Assembly (NCBI GenBank): GCA_007117255.1
Contig: SKGU01000322.1
Coordinates: 1-21,372, forward strand
DNA length: 21,372 nucleotides
Source: Natronohydrobacter sp.
Lineage (GTDB): Bacteria; Pseudomonadota; Alphaproteobacteria; Rhodobacterales; Rhodobacteraceae
Direction: 5' to 3'
A model generated the notes under the pieces. The model saw only the letters and a program-made list of their open reading frames with translations. It searched no databases and was not told the origin of the DNA. The stretch's first letter is position 1. Each line of letters opens with the position of its first letter. Below are positions 1 through 7,297 of the stretch, piece after piece. Both the position numbers and the translations under genes were made by a program.

Positions 1-641
1 CACCATCCGGCATTCTGCGACTGGCTGTCCCGACCGATTTCGGCGCCACACATCTGTCGCCGATTCTGGGCGAATTTCTGAACCGCTACCCGGACGTATC
101 AGTGAACATGGTCCTAAAGAATCGCTATGTCGAATTGATTTCAGAAGGGTTCGATCTGGCGATACGCATGGGCGAGATGGACGACTCCAGCCTGCGCGCC
201 CGTAAGATTTGCGAAGCAACACAGCGGCTGATTGCCTCTCCGTCGTATCTGGAACAGCATGGCAGACCGGAACGTATTGATGATCTCAACGATCACAGGC
301 TGTTGTATTACTCAAACAATGCCGCCAGTTCGGTCTGGAAGATCACCGCGCCATCGGGCGAGGTACGTCAAGTCCGATCATCCTCTTGGTTTTCAATCAA
401 TGATGGCCAATCGCTTCTGAATGCCGCTGTAACGGGCCTCGGAATCGCTTATCTTCCCAGCTTTCTTTACGCTCAAGCTATGAAAAGCGGCCTCGTGGAA
501 GACGTGATGCCAGAACTCCCCCGTGATGTGCAGAGTCTTTACGCAGTTTATCCTTCCGGGCGCTACACGCAGCCCAAGGTACGAGCCCTGATCGACTTTC
601 TGGTCGAGAAGTTCAGCCAGCGTGGCGCAGACGGCTGGTAG
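1..641 (+). CDS. LysR-family transcriptional regulator, C-terminal part (5' end outside window)
   Basis: The reading frame is open from the left edge (first full codon at base 3) to the TAG at 639-641, giving about 212 residues. The protein begins inside the effector-binding domain, with the typical LysR segment reading PSGILRLAVPTDFG, followed by L-x-F-x-x-x-YP-D-V and later GFDLAIRMGEMDDSSL. This matches the periplasmic-binding-protein-like fold in which LysR regulators bind a co-inducer. The DNA-binding helix-turn-helix lies upstream of the window, so neither the start nor the target can be given. It resembles the large subgroup whose targets are often adjacent divergent genes, but no such gene is visible here. 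The downstream gene is convergent, and a strong terminator follows. Assignment to the family is firm; effector and regulon are unknown. Confidence 0.9.
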   Translation, partial: PSGILRLAVPTDFGATHLSPILGEFLNRYPDVSVNMVLKNRYVELISEGFDLAIRMGEMDDSSLRARKICEATQRLIASPSYLEQHGRPERIDDLNDHRLLYYSNNAASSVWKITAPSGEVRQVRSSSWFSINDGQSLLNAAVTGLGIAYLPSFLYAQAMKSGLVEDVMPELPRDVQSLYAVYPSGRYTQPKVRALIDFLVEKFSQRGADGW

Positions 642-698
642 GATCAGGTAGGATTCCTCCTGTGGACAGGTTTCCCTCCCCTGTCTAACGCCCAACTT

Positions 699-725
699 GC
701 CGGAGCAGATATGCTCCGGCTTTTT
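699..725 (+). terminator. Rho-independent terminator after the LysR gene
   Basis: A perfect 9-bp stem (GCCGGAGCA at 699-707, TGCTCCGGC at 712-720) with a GATA loop is followed directly by five T residues. It lies 58 bases after the LysR stop codon, in the gap before the convergent rlmH gene. On the opposite strand there is no T tract, so it serves the plus-strand gene. Confidence 0.9.
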
Positions 726-783
726 CGGTGTTTTCTACACTTTTTCCAGGTGCCGGCGAGCATGAAGCAACGCTAAACCCCAA

Positions 784-1254
784 TCAGTCGCGGTGATATG
801 GACTGCCAGAAAGGATTGTTAAAGCGCGATAGAGTTGTTCCGCCAACATCACCCGCGCCAGCTTATGTGGCCAAACCATAGCACCAAGTGACATACGTTT
901 CTGTGCCGCATCCCGAACGGACTGATCCAGCCCGTCCGCACCGCCAATCACAAAGGCGATATCTTGCGCACCAGAATCGCGCATCCGTTCCAGAAACAAG
1001 GCAAATTCCCGCGAAGACATCATATCTCCGCGTTCATCCATCGCCACGACGACCGCATTGTCTGGAATACTGCGCAACAGCCCGCGCGCCTGTTCCACAA
1101 TGGTCGATGACTTGCGCTCATCAACTTCGTGTTCCAGGCAGGGGCCAAGCGACAATGATTTCCCGGATCGCGCTAGCCGCGTCAGATAGTCATCTGCAAG
1201 ATCACGCTCTGGGCCGCTTCTGATCCGCCCGACGGCGCAGATGTGTAATCGCAT
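784..1254 (-). CDS. rlmH: 23S rRNA (pseudouridine-1915-N3)-methyltransferase RlmH
   Basis: This 156-residue SPOUT-class methyltransferase uses S-adenosylmethionine to methylate pseudouridine 1915 in helix 69 of 23S rRNA in assembled 70S ribosomes. The sequence shows the knotted SAM-binding segment FVIGGADG (residues 101-108), the conserved AEQLYRA stretch (138-144) and the family C-terminus YHRD. Length matches the family (about 155). The ATG at 1254 is chosen because the protein then begins MRLHICAVGR, as in the family. It also overlaps the rsfS stop codon by one base (TGATG), which implies translational coupling. An upstream in-frame extension to 1287 would lie inside rsfS and is not used. 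Pairing of rsfS with rlmH is common in bacteria and fits a shared role in ribosome maturation. Confidence 0.95.
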   Translation of the reverse strand: MRLHICAVGRIRSGPERDLADDYLTRLARSGKSLSLGPCLEHEVDERKSSTIVEQARGLLRSIPDNAVVVAMDERGDMMSSREFALFLERMRDSGAQDIAFVIGGADGLDQSVRDAAQKRMSLGAMVWPHKLARVMLAEQLYRALTILSGSPYHRD

Positions 1255-1640
1255 CAGCTCGGCGCAGAATCGCCCGATGCCTGCCACATCTTTTCAAGTT
1301 GGTAGAACTCGCGCACTTCGGGCCTAAAGATGTGCACCACCACGTCACCTGTGTCGATCAACACCCAGTCGCCGACTTCTTTGCCTTCGGATCGGGCAGA
1401 CAGTCTGAAGCTCTCTTTCAGCCTATCAAGCAATTTCTGCGCGATTGCAGAAACTTGTCGAGTCGACCGGCCAGAACAAATGACCATATGGTCAGCCATA
1501 GCTGTCTTGCCTTGCAGGTCGATCGTGACAATGTCCTCTGCCTTGTCATCGTCCAGCGAGGACAAGACAAGTTTCAGGATGGCTTCACTCGTGATCGGGT
1601 ATGCTGTCGTTGGTGCGGGGCTGGCCGCAAAGGCTGTCAT
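1254..1640 (-). CDS. rsfS: Ribosomal silencing factor RsfS
   Basis: RsfS binds ribosomal protein L14 and blocks joining of the two ribosomal subunits, lowering translation under nutrient limitation. The 128-residue product contains the family core: an initial helix (ILKLVLSSLDDDKAEDI), the strand DLQGKTAMADHMVICSG with the typical SGRSTRQV following it, then GDWVLIDTGDVVVHIFRPEVREFY ending in LEKMW. I chose the ATG at 1640. A TTG at 1691 would add 17 residues (beginning MSACNSNSED) that do not look like the family. The purine-rich GGAGGA lies about 23 bases upstream of the ATG, too far for an ideal ribosome-binding site, so the exact start is less certain than the identity. The stop codon overlaps the rlmH start by one base. 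Confidence 0.93.
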   Translation of the reverse strand: MTAFAASPAPTTAYPITSEAILKLVLSSLDDDKAEDIVTIDLQGKTAMADHMVICSGRSTRQVSAIAQKLLDRLKESFRLSARSEGKEVGDWVLIDTGDVVVHIFRPEVREFYQLEKMWQASGDSAPS

Positions 1641-1989
1641 GTCAGTGTAAGACAGAGACCTGTCCTCCGAATTTGAATTACATGCACTCAAGATAACACC
1701 GCGCCTTCAAGTTCTCAATGATCACATCGAAAATCCCTTACTGTAACGCTACGCTGCGCAGATTCATGCCACACATGCCTGCAGCGGCGTAGACCGTTGC
1801 CTTGACAAGCGATTGCGCGTATTCATGCGCTCATGAAACGCATTTTCGACCTGTCAGATCATGCCCGCTTGCCCCAGCGCTTCGAGCGCGAGGCAAGAAC
1901 GGTGCTTGCACGTCTTTTCTGACTGGACATGCGACTGCTTGTCGCCTGCCGTATCACACTCAGTTTTCTCCTAGCCAAGAGTTATCGCC
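1641..1989. other. Intergenic region between rsfS and leuC
   Basis: This gap of about 350 bases separates the divergent rsfS and leuC genes and should hold promoters for both. A TTGACA hexamer sits at 1802-1807 in the leuC direction, but I see no convincing -10 at the usual 16-18 base spacing. There is no clear terminator, T-box, or run of leucine codons typical of a leu attenuator. The only open frame of note is a 29-codon one at 1833-1922, listed separately with low confidence. Confidence 0.5.
1833..1922 (+). CDS. Possible 29-residue small ORF upstream of leuC
   Basis: An ATG at 1833 opens a 29-codon frame ending in TGA at 1920-1922, 67 bases before leuC. The peptide starts MKRIFDLSDHAR and ends ARTVLARLF; it is basic and could form an amphipathic helix. 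Against it, there is no recognisable ribosome-binding site before the ATG. It has four leucine codons but no cluster of them, so a classical leucine attenuator leader is not supported. I do not recognise a family. It may be chance, or a short regulatory or stand-alone peptide. Confidence 0.2.
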   Translation: MKRIFDLSDHARLPQRFEREARTVLARLF

Positions 1990-3402
1990 ATGGCCAAGAC
2001 CCTCTATGACAAAATCTGGGACGCACATGTCGTCCACGAAGACAGTGATGGCACCTGCCTTCTGTATATCGACCGCCATCTGGTCCATGAAGTGACCAGC
2101 CCGCAAGCCTTTGAAGGGCTGCGCATGACAGGCCGCACTGTGCGCGCACCTGACAAGACTATCGCTGTGCCGGATCACAACGTGCCCACAACCGATGGAC
2201 GCGACAACCCCGACCAGATGCCGGAAGACAGCCGCATTCAGGTCGCAGCGCTGGATACCAACGCCAAGGAATTTGGCATTCACTATTACCCAGTCTCTGA
2301 TGTGCGTCAGGGGATTGTGCACATCGTTGGCCCCGAACAGGGCTGGACCCTGCCGGGCATGACAGTGGTCTGTGGTGACAGCCATACCGCAACGCATGGC
2401 GCTTTCGGCGCGCTGGCGCACGGGATCGGCACATCAGAGGTTGAACATGTGCTGGCCACCCAGACACTGATCCAGCAGAAATCAAAGAACATGAAGGTCG
2501 AGATCACCGGCTCCCTGCCGCCCGGTGTGACCGCCAAAGACATCACGCTATCGGTTATCGGCGCAACTGGGACGGCTGGTGGCACCGGCTATGTTATCGA
2601 GTATTGCGGTCAGGCCATTCGCGAGCTCTCGATGGAAGGGCGCATGACCGTGTGTAACATGGCCATTGAAGGTGGCGCGCGTGCTGGCCTCATCGCCCCT
2701 GACGAAAAGACATTCGCCTATGTTCAGGGCCGCCCACATGCCCCGAAAGGCGCACAATGGGACGCAGCTCTCGCGTGGTGGAAAACCCTGCATTCTGATG
2801 ACGACGCACATTGGGACAAGGTCATCACGCTGCGCGGCGAAGACATTGCACCCGTGGTCACATGGGGCACCTCGCCCGAAGATGTGCTGCCCATCACAGC
2901 CAATGTGCCGGACCCTGCCAGCTTCACTGGTGGCAAAGTCGATGCGGCGCGCCGTGCACTTGACTACATGGGTCTGACTGCTGGGCAGAAACTGACCGAC
3001 ATCGAAATCGACACAGTTTTCATCGGCTCCTGCACCAATGGCCGGATCGAAGATTTGCGCGCCGCCGCCGATATCCTTAAAGGACACAAGATCAGGGTGA
3101 AGCGCGCCATGGTGGTGCCCGGTTCGGGCCTTGTGCGCGCACAGGCCGAAGAGGAAGGGCTTGCTCAGATTTTCATCGACGCGGGTTTTGAATGGCGCCT
3201 TGCCGGTTGCTCGATGTGTCTTGCAATGAACCCAGACCAACTCAGCCCAGGTGAACGCTGCGCGGCAACTTCAAACCGCAACTTCGAGGGCCGTCAGGGC
3301 CGCGGCGGACGCACGCATCTGATGTCGCCAGCCATGGCAGCCGCGGCTGCCATTACCGGGCGTCTGACCGATGTGCGTGAGATGATGGCACAGCCTGCCT
3401 GA
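1990..3402 (+). CDS. leuC: 3-isopropylmalate dehydratase, large subunit LeuC
   Basis: LeuC is the iron-sulfur subunit of isopropylmalate isomerase, which converts 2-isopropylmalate to 3-isopropylmalate in leucine synthesis together with LeuD. The 470-residue length is typical. The three cysteines that bind the [4Fe-4S] cluster are visible: Cys348 in GSCTNGRIEDL, and Cys407 and Cys410 in AGCSMCLAMNPD. Other aconitase-family motifs are present: PDHNVPTTD (61-69), CGDSHTATHGAFG (128-140) and SNRNFEGRQGRGGRTHL (428-444). The ATG at 1990 gives the standard start MAKTLYDKIWDAH; the AAGAG 9-13 bases upstream is a modest ribosome-binding site. LeuD follows after 68 bases containing an inverted repeat. 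No defect is seen. Confidence 0.97.
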   Translation: MAKTLYDKIWDAHVVHEDSDGTCLLYIDRHLVHEVTSPQAFEGLRMTGRTVRAPDKTIAVPDHNVPTTDGRDNPDQMPEDSRIQVAALDTNAKEFGIHYYPVSDVRQGIVHIVGPEQGWTLPGMTVVCGDSHTATHGAFGALAHGIGTSEVEHVLATQTLIQQKSKNMKVEITGSLPPGVTAKDITLSVIGATGTAGGTGYVIEYCGQAIRELSMEGRMTVCNMAIEGGARAGLIAPDEKTFAYVQGRPHAPKGAQWDAALAWWKTLHSDDDAHWDKVITLRGEDIAPVVTWGTSPEDVLPITANVPDPASFTGGKVDAARRALDYMGLTAGQKLTDIEIDTVFIGSCTNGRIEDLRAAADILKGHKIRVKRAMVVPGSGLVRAQAEEEGLAQIFIDAGFEWRLAGCSMCLAMNPDQLSPGERCAATSNRNFEGRQGRGGRTHLMSPAMAAAAAITGRLTDVREMMAQPA

Positions 3403-3428
3403 TTTCAGTCTTGTTCAAACACTCTGGG

Positions 3429-3460
3429 GGTCCGGGGCAAAGCCCCGGCACTTCCGGACC
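3429..3460. repeat. Nested inverted repeat between leuC and leuD
   Basis: Two overlapping palindromes share a left arm. The inner one is CCGGGGC (3432-3438), AAA, GCCCCGG (3442-3448), a perfect 7-bp stem. The outer one pairs GGTCCGG (3429-3435) with CCGGACC (3454-3460), also 7 bp. They cannot both form fully because they compete for 3432-3435. The outer stem ends immediately before the leuD ribosome-binding site GGAGA. No T tract follows, so it is not an intrinsic terminator. It resembles the short GC-rich intergenic palindromes seen scattered in many alphaproteobacterial genomes; copy number in this genome cannot be judged from the window. Confidence 0.8.
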
Positions 3461-3470
3461 GGAGAAACCA

Positions 3471-4076
3471 ATGGAAAAATTCACATCGCTGACCGGCATC
3501 GCAGCCCCCATGCCACTGGTCAACATCGACACTGACATGATCATCCCCAAGCAATTCCTGAAGACCATCAAACGATCAGGGCTTGGTGTAAACCTGTTCG
3601 ACGAGATGCGCTATGACAATGACGGTAAGGAAATCCCCGATTTCGTACTTAACCAGCCCGCATATCGCAACGCCGAAATTCTTGTTGCCGGCGATAATTT
3701 CGGCTGCGGATCATCGCGCGAACACGCGCCATGGGCGCTGTTGGACTTCGGGATCCGTTGCGTGATTTCAACCAGCTTCGCGGATATCTTCTACAATAAC
3801 TGCTTCAAGAATGGCATCTTGCCGATCGTTCTGCCGCAAGATCAAGTTGAAATCCTGATGGAGGATGCGCGCAAGGGCGAGAATGCACGCATCGCAATTG
3901 ATCTCGAATCGCAGATCGTAACCAGCGCAGATGGACAGGAATTCCGCTTCGAAGTTGACCCGTTCAAGAAGCATTGTCTACTCAATGGACTGGACGACAT
4001 TGGCCTCACTCTAGAAAAAGTATCTGCAATTGATGCTTTCGAAGGACAAGCCGCACAAGCGCGTCCGTGGGTCTAA
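3471..4076 (+). CDS. leuD: 3-isopropylmalate dehydratase, small subunit LeuD
   Basis: LeuD is the swivelling small subunit of isopropylmalate isomerase and completes the active site formed by LeuC. The 201-residue product begins MEKFTSLTGIAAPMPLVNID, with the family's NIDTDMIIPKQFL segment (18-30) and the substrate-contacting loop GDNFGCGSSREHAPWAL at 74-90. The start at 3471 is supported by GGAGA 6-10 bases upstream. An earlier in-frame ATG at 3411 would translate straight through the inverted repeat and is rejected. leuC and leuD are co-directional and 68 bases apart, consistent with one operon ended by the terminator at 4098-4130. The usual partner gene leuB does not appear anywhere in this window. 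Confidence 0.97.
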   Translation: MEKFTSLTGIAAPMPLVNIDTDMIIPKQFLKTIKRSGLGVNLFDEMRYDNDGKEIPDFVLNQPAYRNAEILVAGDNFGCGSSREHAPWALLDFGIRCVISTSFADIFYNNCFKNGILPIVLPQDQVEILMEDARKGENARIAIDLESQIVTSADGQEFRFEVDPFKKHCLLNGLDDIGLTLEKVSAIDAFEGQAAQARPWV

Positions 4077-4097
4077 GCCAATAAAAGCTGGTGTTTG

Positions 4098-4130
4098 AAT
4101 GCGGCATCTCTTTGCGATGCCGCATTTTTT
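4098..4130 (+). terminator. Rho-independent terminator after leuD
   Basis: An 11-bp stem (AATGCGGCATC at 4098-4108 with GATGCCGCATT at 4116-4126) with a 7-base loop runs into a tract of six T residues at 4125-4130. It begins 22 bases after the leuD stop and should close the leuCD transcript. Confidence 0.92.
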
Positions 4131-4340
4131 CCACGAATTTGATGCAAACTCGCGACAGTTTCTTCTCGAAATTGCCTCAGCTCTGTCCGATCCTGCCCTT
4201 GGCTATTGCGAGGGTGGCAGAAAATGGGCAACATTGTGTCAAGAATAAGGCCGTCGCGGCCGATCAGGCGGCGGGACACAAAAAACGCAAGCGCGCCCAC
4301 TGGCGACGTCAAGGCGTATAAACGAGGCAGCAGAGTTTCC

Positions 4341-5189
4341 ATGTCACATGTGGCACAGTATATTTTGCGCGGATTGTGTATTGCGCTTCTCGTCTTGTGT
4401 CCGGCACTGCTATTGCCGGAGATCTCACAAGATGTAGCGCAGGGCATAACTCTGCTTGCAATGCTGGCCGCTGTTGTCGTCATGACGGAATATTCAGCCG
4501 CTTATCCCGGTCTGATCGAATTTCGAGATGCCAAACCCTATAATCGGCTGCGCTTCTGTATGCTTGCAGTGGTTGTGCTGGCAATTACTCTCTTGCAGCG
4601 TGATCTTTTATTGACGCCCGGTGCGGATACCTTCTTTGTGTCGGGGGCAATCGGGCTGGGCAATATCCTTGATTTTCCGTTTAGCCCGGTGAGGCTCCTG
4701 GTGCTGTCGTTACCGCAAGGACTGGCACCTGAACATATGGCCATTGTCGCAGCCGCTGCGGCGCTCGCGTATATCATGTCGTTGATTGGTCTCGCGGTTT
4801 TTCTGGTGGCGATGTTCTTCGGATACTGGCCACGCAGCGACATTGCATTCAACGTTTGGGTCAACTTGCCGAATTTCGACCCCACAAAAGGCGTCGACGT
4901 CGTCCAGCGACTTGAACGAGACGCGCAGGTTAACGTTTTGTTAGGCATTATTCTGCCATTCTCTCTCCCCGTGTTGCTGCATATTTCGACCTTTCTGGTG
5001 CAACCAATGACGTTGGAAACACCTCTGGCGCTTGTTTGGGGGGTGTCGCTCTGGGCATTCATACCCGTCAACCTGATCATGCGCGGTGTCGCGATGTATC
5101 GGATTGCCCAACTGGTGCGGGCACAACGTCGGCGCATAGCCGAAGCAGAGGATGCTTTGCCACTACCGGCGCGGTCTGCCTATTCCTGA
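4341..5189 (+). CDS. Conserved hypothetical integral membrane protein
   Basis: From the ATG at 4341 the product is 282 residues with about six hydrophobic spans: roughly residues 8-26, 34-52, 71-88, 137-165, 202-228 and 235-254. It ends in an arginine-rich tail (RAQRRRIAEAEDALP) likely to be cytoplasmic. I recognise no enzymatic or transport motif. The general pattern resembles an uncharacterised membrane protein that I recall next to an endonuclease/exonuclease/phosphatase-family gene in Rhodobacteraceae leu regions; that is recollection, not a search. An alternative ATG at 4224 would add 39 residues that are basic and polar (RPSRPIRRRDTKNA); I prefer 4341 because the first membrane span then starts near the N-terminus, but the ribosome-binding site (AGAG at 4333) is weak. 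The 3' end adjoins the next gene. Confidence 0.7.
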   Translation: MSHVAQYILRGLCIALLVLCPALLLPEISQDVAQGITLLAMLAAVVVMTEYSAAYPGLIEFRDAKPYNRLRFCMLAVVVLAITLLQRDLLLTPGADTFFVSGAIGLGNILDFPFSPVRLLVLSLPQGLAPEHMAIVAAAAALAYIMSLIGLAVFLVAMFFGYWPRSDIAFNVWVNLPNFDPTKGVDVVQRLERDAQVNVLLGIILPFSLPVLLHISTFLVQPMTLETPLALVWGVSLWAFIPVNLIMRGVAMYRIAQLVRAQRRRIAEAEDALPLPARSAYS

Positions 5190-6292
5190 TTGTTGCATCT
5201 CTGTCTGGCATAACACCTGCGCTTGCGGGCGCAAGCAATGCTGACAGGCTGCGGTTGGCATTCTGGCGGATCGACCTAGGTGGTCGCGGCCCCGGATACG
5301 CGCTTCGTGATATTCTTGCGCGCGCTCCAGCGCCAGTCACCAAAGCAAGGGTCATTGCCCATATAGCGCCCGACATCGTGGTGGTGTCTGGTCTCGATTA
5401 TGATCATGGGCATGCAGCACTTTACGCATTCAGAAACCTTATAGCAGCCAAGGGCCACGTCCTGCCGTACATCTTTGCATTGCCCAGCAATTCAGGACTG
5501 CGTCTACAATTGAATGACAACAGCGTGACGACAGACCATGTTCAAGGGTACGGCCATTTCACTGGTGCGCGAGGTCTGGCGCTTCTCTCGCGTTTCCCGG
5601 TGGAAACTCTGTCTGTTCGTGATTTCACGCAGATGCTGTGGCGCGATCTGCCACGCGCTACCCTGCCAGACGTGGCTCCTGACTGGCTGGATCACCAGCG
5701 ACTGTCCAGCACAGGGCACTGGGACATCCCGCTTGCGCTAGATCATGACCAGACAATTAGTCTGCTGATCTATCAGGCAGGTCCGCCTGTGTTTGATGGC
5801 GATCTTTTTGCAAACAAGGACCGCAACCATGACGAAACCGCCTTCTGGTCAGCCTATCTGAATAATGATCTGCCTGAACCCGCGCCTTCAGGAGCGTTCG
5901 TAATCATGGGTGGCAGCAACCTGGACCCTTTCGACGGCGATGGGCGGCATGAGGCGATCCGCGCGCTTCTGGCACATCCGCGTTTGCAAGACCCTGAACC
6001 CATTAGCGACGGCGCGCGCATGGCTGGTGACGACGCCAAAAATCGCGCTCATCGTGGCCCTCCGGAACTCGATACCGTGCACTGGCCGCAGGAAAACGGG
6101 CCGGGCAATCTGCGGGTCAGCTATATTCTGCCCTCTGTAGAATTGCGCACGATTGATGCGGGCGTTTTCTGGCCAGAAGCCACGACACCAGAAGCAGAAC
6201 TGCTTGGAGATCCTAACACGCCTGTCACACCGCATCGGCTGATCTGGGTTGATCTTGACCGCACAAGCATCCCCGCGCAGCAAGTCCCCTAG
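5036..6292 (+). CDS. Endonuclease/exonuclease/phosphatase-family-like protein, probable exported pseudo-enzyme; start uncertain
   Basis: The homologous part starts around 5150: a hydrophobic signal-like stretch (AVCLFLIVASLSGITPALAGA) then the DNase I-like fold, with RGLALLSRFPVETL, RNHDETAFW, MGGSNLDPFDGDGRHEAIRALL and GNLRVSYILPS. The fold normally needs a G-D-x-N motif, a conserved Glu in the second strand and a terminal S-D-H. Here these read G-G-S-N, V-S-G-L-D-Y-D and T-P-H, so several metal-binding and catalytic residues appear changed. No ATG or GTG is in frame near the expected start. The first usable codon is a TTG at 5036, buried in the upstream gene; the next is a TTG at 5255 after the signal-like stretch. 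ATT or CTG at the upstream TGA (5187-5189) is another possibility. The true N-terminus is therefore undecided, and gene decay is possible. Confidence 0.65.
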   Translation: MGGVALGIHTRQPDHARCRDVSDCPTGAGTTSAHSRSRGCFATTGAVCLFLIVASLSGITPALAGASNADRLRLAFWRIDLGGRGPGYALRDILARAPAPVTKARVIAHIAPDIVVVSGLDYDHGHAALYAFRNLIAAKGHVLPYIFALPSNSGLRLQLNDNSVTTDHVQGYGHFTGARGLALLSRFPVETLSVRDFTQMLWRDLPRATLPDVAPDWLDHQRLSSTGHWDIPLALDHDQTISLLIYQAGPPVFDGDLFANKDRNHDETAFWSAYLNNDLPEPAPSGAFVIMGGSNLDPFDGDGRHEAIRALLAHPRLQDPEPISDGARMAGDDAKNRAHRGPPELDTVHWPQENGPGNLRVSYILPSVELRTIDAGVFWPEATTPEAELLGDPNTPVTPHRLIWVDLDRTSIPAQQVP

Positions 6293-7167
6293 TTGATCAG
6301 TCCCGCATGGCGCATTGCAGCGTCCATTCGTGCCTTGGCGCTTTCGGTCAGTCCCACCAGTGGCAGGCGCACTTCCTCACGACACTTTCCAAGACGCGAC
6401 AGACCATATTTCGCAGCGACCAAACCAGGCTCGACAAAGATGGCGACATGCAGGGGCATCAACTGGTCATGCAATTCCAACGCACGCACATGATCGCCGG
6501 CCAGACTGGCTTCCTGAAACGCGGCGCATAAACGCGGCGCAACATTCGCCGTCACTGAAATACAACCCACACCGCCCTGCGCATTGAACCCCGGCGCGGT
6601 CGCGTCTTCGCCAGACAACTGAATGAAATCGGGCCCGCAGGTCATGCGCTGCAAACTCACACGCTCCAGCTTGCCGGTCGCATCCTTCACACCGACGATG
6701 CGCGGCAGTTCTGCCAGCCGCCCCATCGTTTCAGGTGTCATATCCACGACCGACCGGCCAGGAATGTTGTAGATGATGATCGGCAACTCACAACAATCAT
6801 GCACAGCCTTGAAATGAGCGAAAAGCCCATCTTGTGTCGGCTTATTGTAATAGGGCGTCACAACCAGCCCCGCGTCAGCACCAACCCGCTCGGCATGGCG
6901 CATGAAACCCATTGCTTCAGTGGTGTTGTTTGACCCGGCCCCTGCAATCACAGGCACGCGCCCGGCAGCAGCCTTCACGGTTTCTTCGATCACCCGTTCA
7001 TGTTCTGCGTAGCTGAGTGTCGGACTTTCGCCAGTTGTTCCAACCGGAACCAGACCATGCGATCCCTCAGCGATCTGCCAGTCAATCAGCGCATGCAGTG
7101 CATCGAGATCAAGCGCACCGTCTTTCAGCGGAGTGACCAATGCCGGTATGGACCCTCTGAACTGCAT
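6289..7167 (-). CDS. dapA: 4-hydroxy-tetrahydrodipicolinate synthase DapA
   Basis: DapA condenses pyruvate with aspartate semialdehyde, the committed step toward diaminopimelate and lysine. The 292-residue length matches the family. Key residues are visible: Thr44-Thr45 in PVGTTGESPT, catalytic Tyr133 in YNIPGRS, the Schiff-base Lys161 in VGVKDATGK, and the arginine of IPGRS that binds the aldehyde carboxylate. The ATG at 7167 is preceded by a strong AGGAGG ribosome-binding site; a 50-residue N-terminal extension to 7317 is rejected because it runs over the promoter and into the divergent gene. Its TAG stop overlaps the TAG stop of the convergent upstream gene within the palindrome CTAG (6289-6292). 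It sits back to back with a murein hydrolase gene, which fits a cell-wall theme, though coupling is only inferred. Confidence 0.97.
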   Translation of the reverse strand: MQFRGSIPALVTPLKDGALDLDALHALIDWQIAEGSHGLVPVGTTGESPTLSYAEHERVIEETVKAAAGRVPVIAGAGSNNTTEAMGFMRHAERVGADAGLVVTPYYNKPTQDGLFAHFKAVHDCCELPIIIYNIPGRSVVDMTPETMGRLAELPRIVGVKDATGKLERVSLQRMTCGPDFIQLSGEDATAPGFNAQGGVGCISVTANVAPRLCAAFQEASLAGDHVRALELHDQLMPLHVAIFVEPGLVAAKYGLSRLGKCREEVRLPLVGLTESAKARMDAAMRHAGLIN

Positions 7168-7194
7168 CTGCGCCTCCTGTTTGATCAATGGCAA

Positions 7195-7224
7195 TCTATA
7201 CGCGTGCAAAACCAGCTTTCGCAA
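7195..7224 (-). promoter_or_regulatory. Candidate sigma-70-type promoter for dapA
   Basis: On the minus strand TTGCGA (7219-7224) and TATAGA (7195-7200) are separated by 18 bases. Transcription would begin near 7188, leaving a leader of about 20 bases that still contains the AGGAGG site. Match to consensus is 4/6 for each box, so this is suggestive only. Confidence 0.4.
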
Positions 7225-7297
7225 ATGTGTCTTGCCGCCCTGAGCGAGGCGGTTAGAACTATCGACGATGATTTTCAAGTTCAAAAGAAAGCAATCC

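Noticed and set aside
665..685. GACAGG/CCTGTC inverted repeat after the LysR gene
   Set aside because: Only 6 bp with a 9-base loop and no T tract; the real terminator is the adjacent hairpin at 699-725.
1692..1989. Leucine attenuator or T-box in front of leuC
   Set aside because: No run of leucine codons, no T-box core and no terminator hairpin in the leader.
2548..3240. 230-codon minus-strand ORF opposite leuC
   Set aside because: It is antisense to an intact leuC with all cluster cysteines; no motif is seen.
3411..3470. 20-residue N-terminal extension of LeuD
   Set aside because: It reads through the GC-rich inverted repeat, while the ATG at 3471 has a good ribosome-binding site and the family start.
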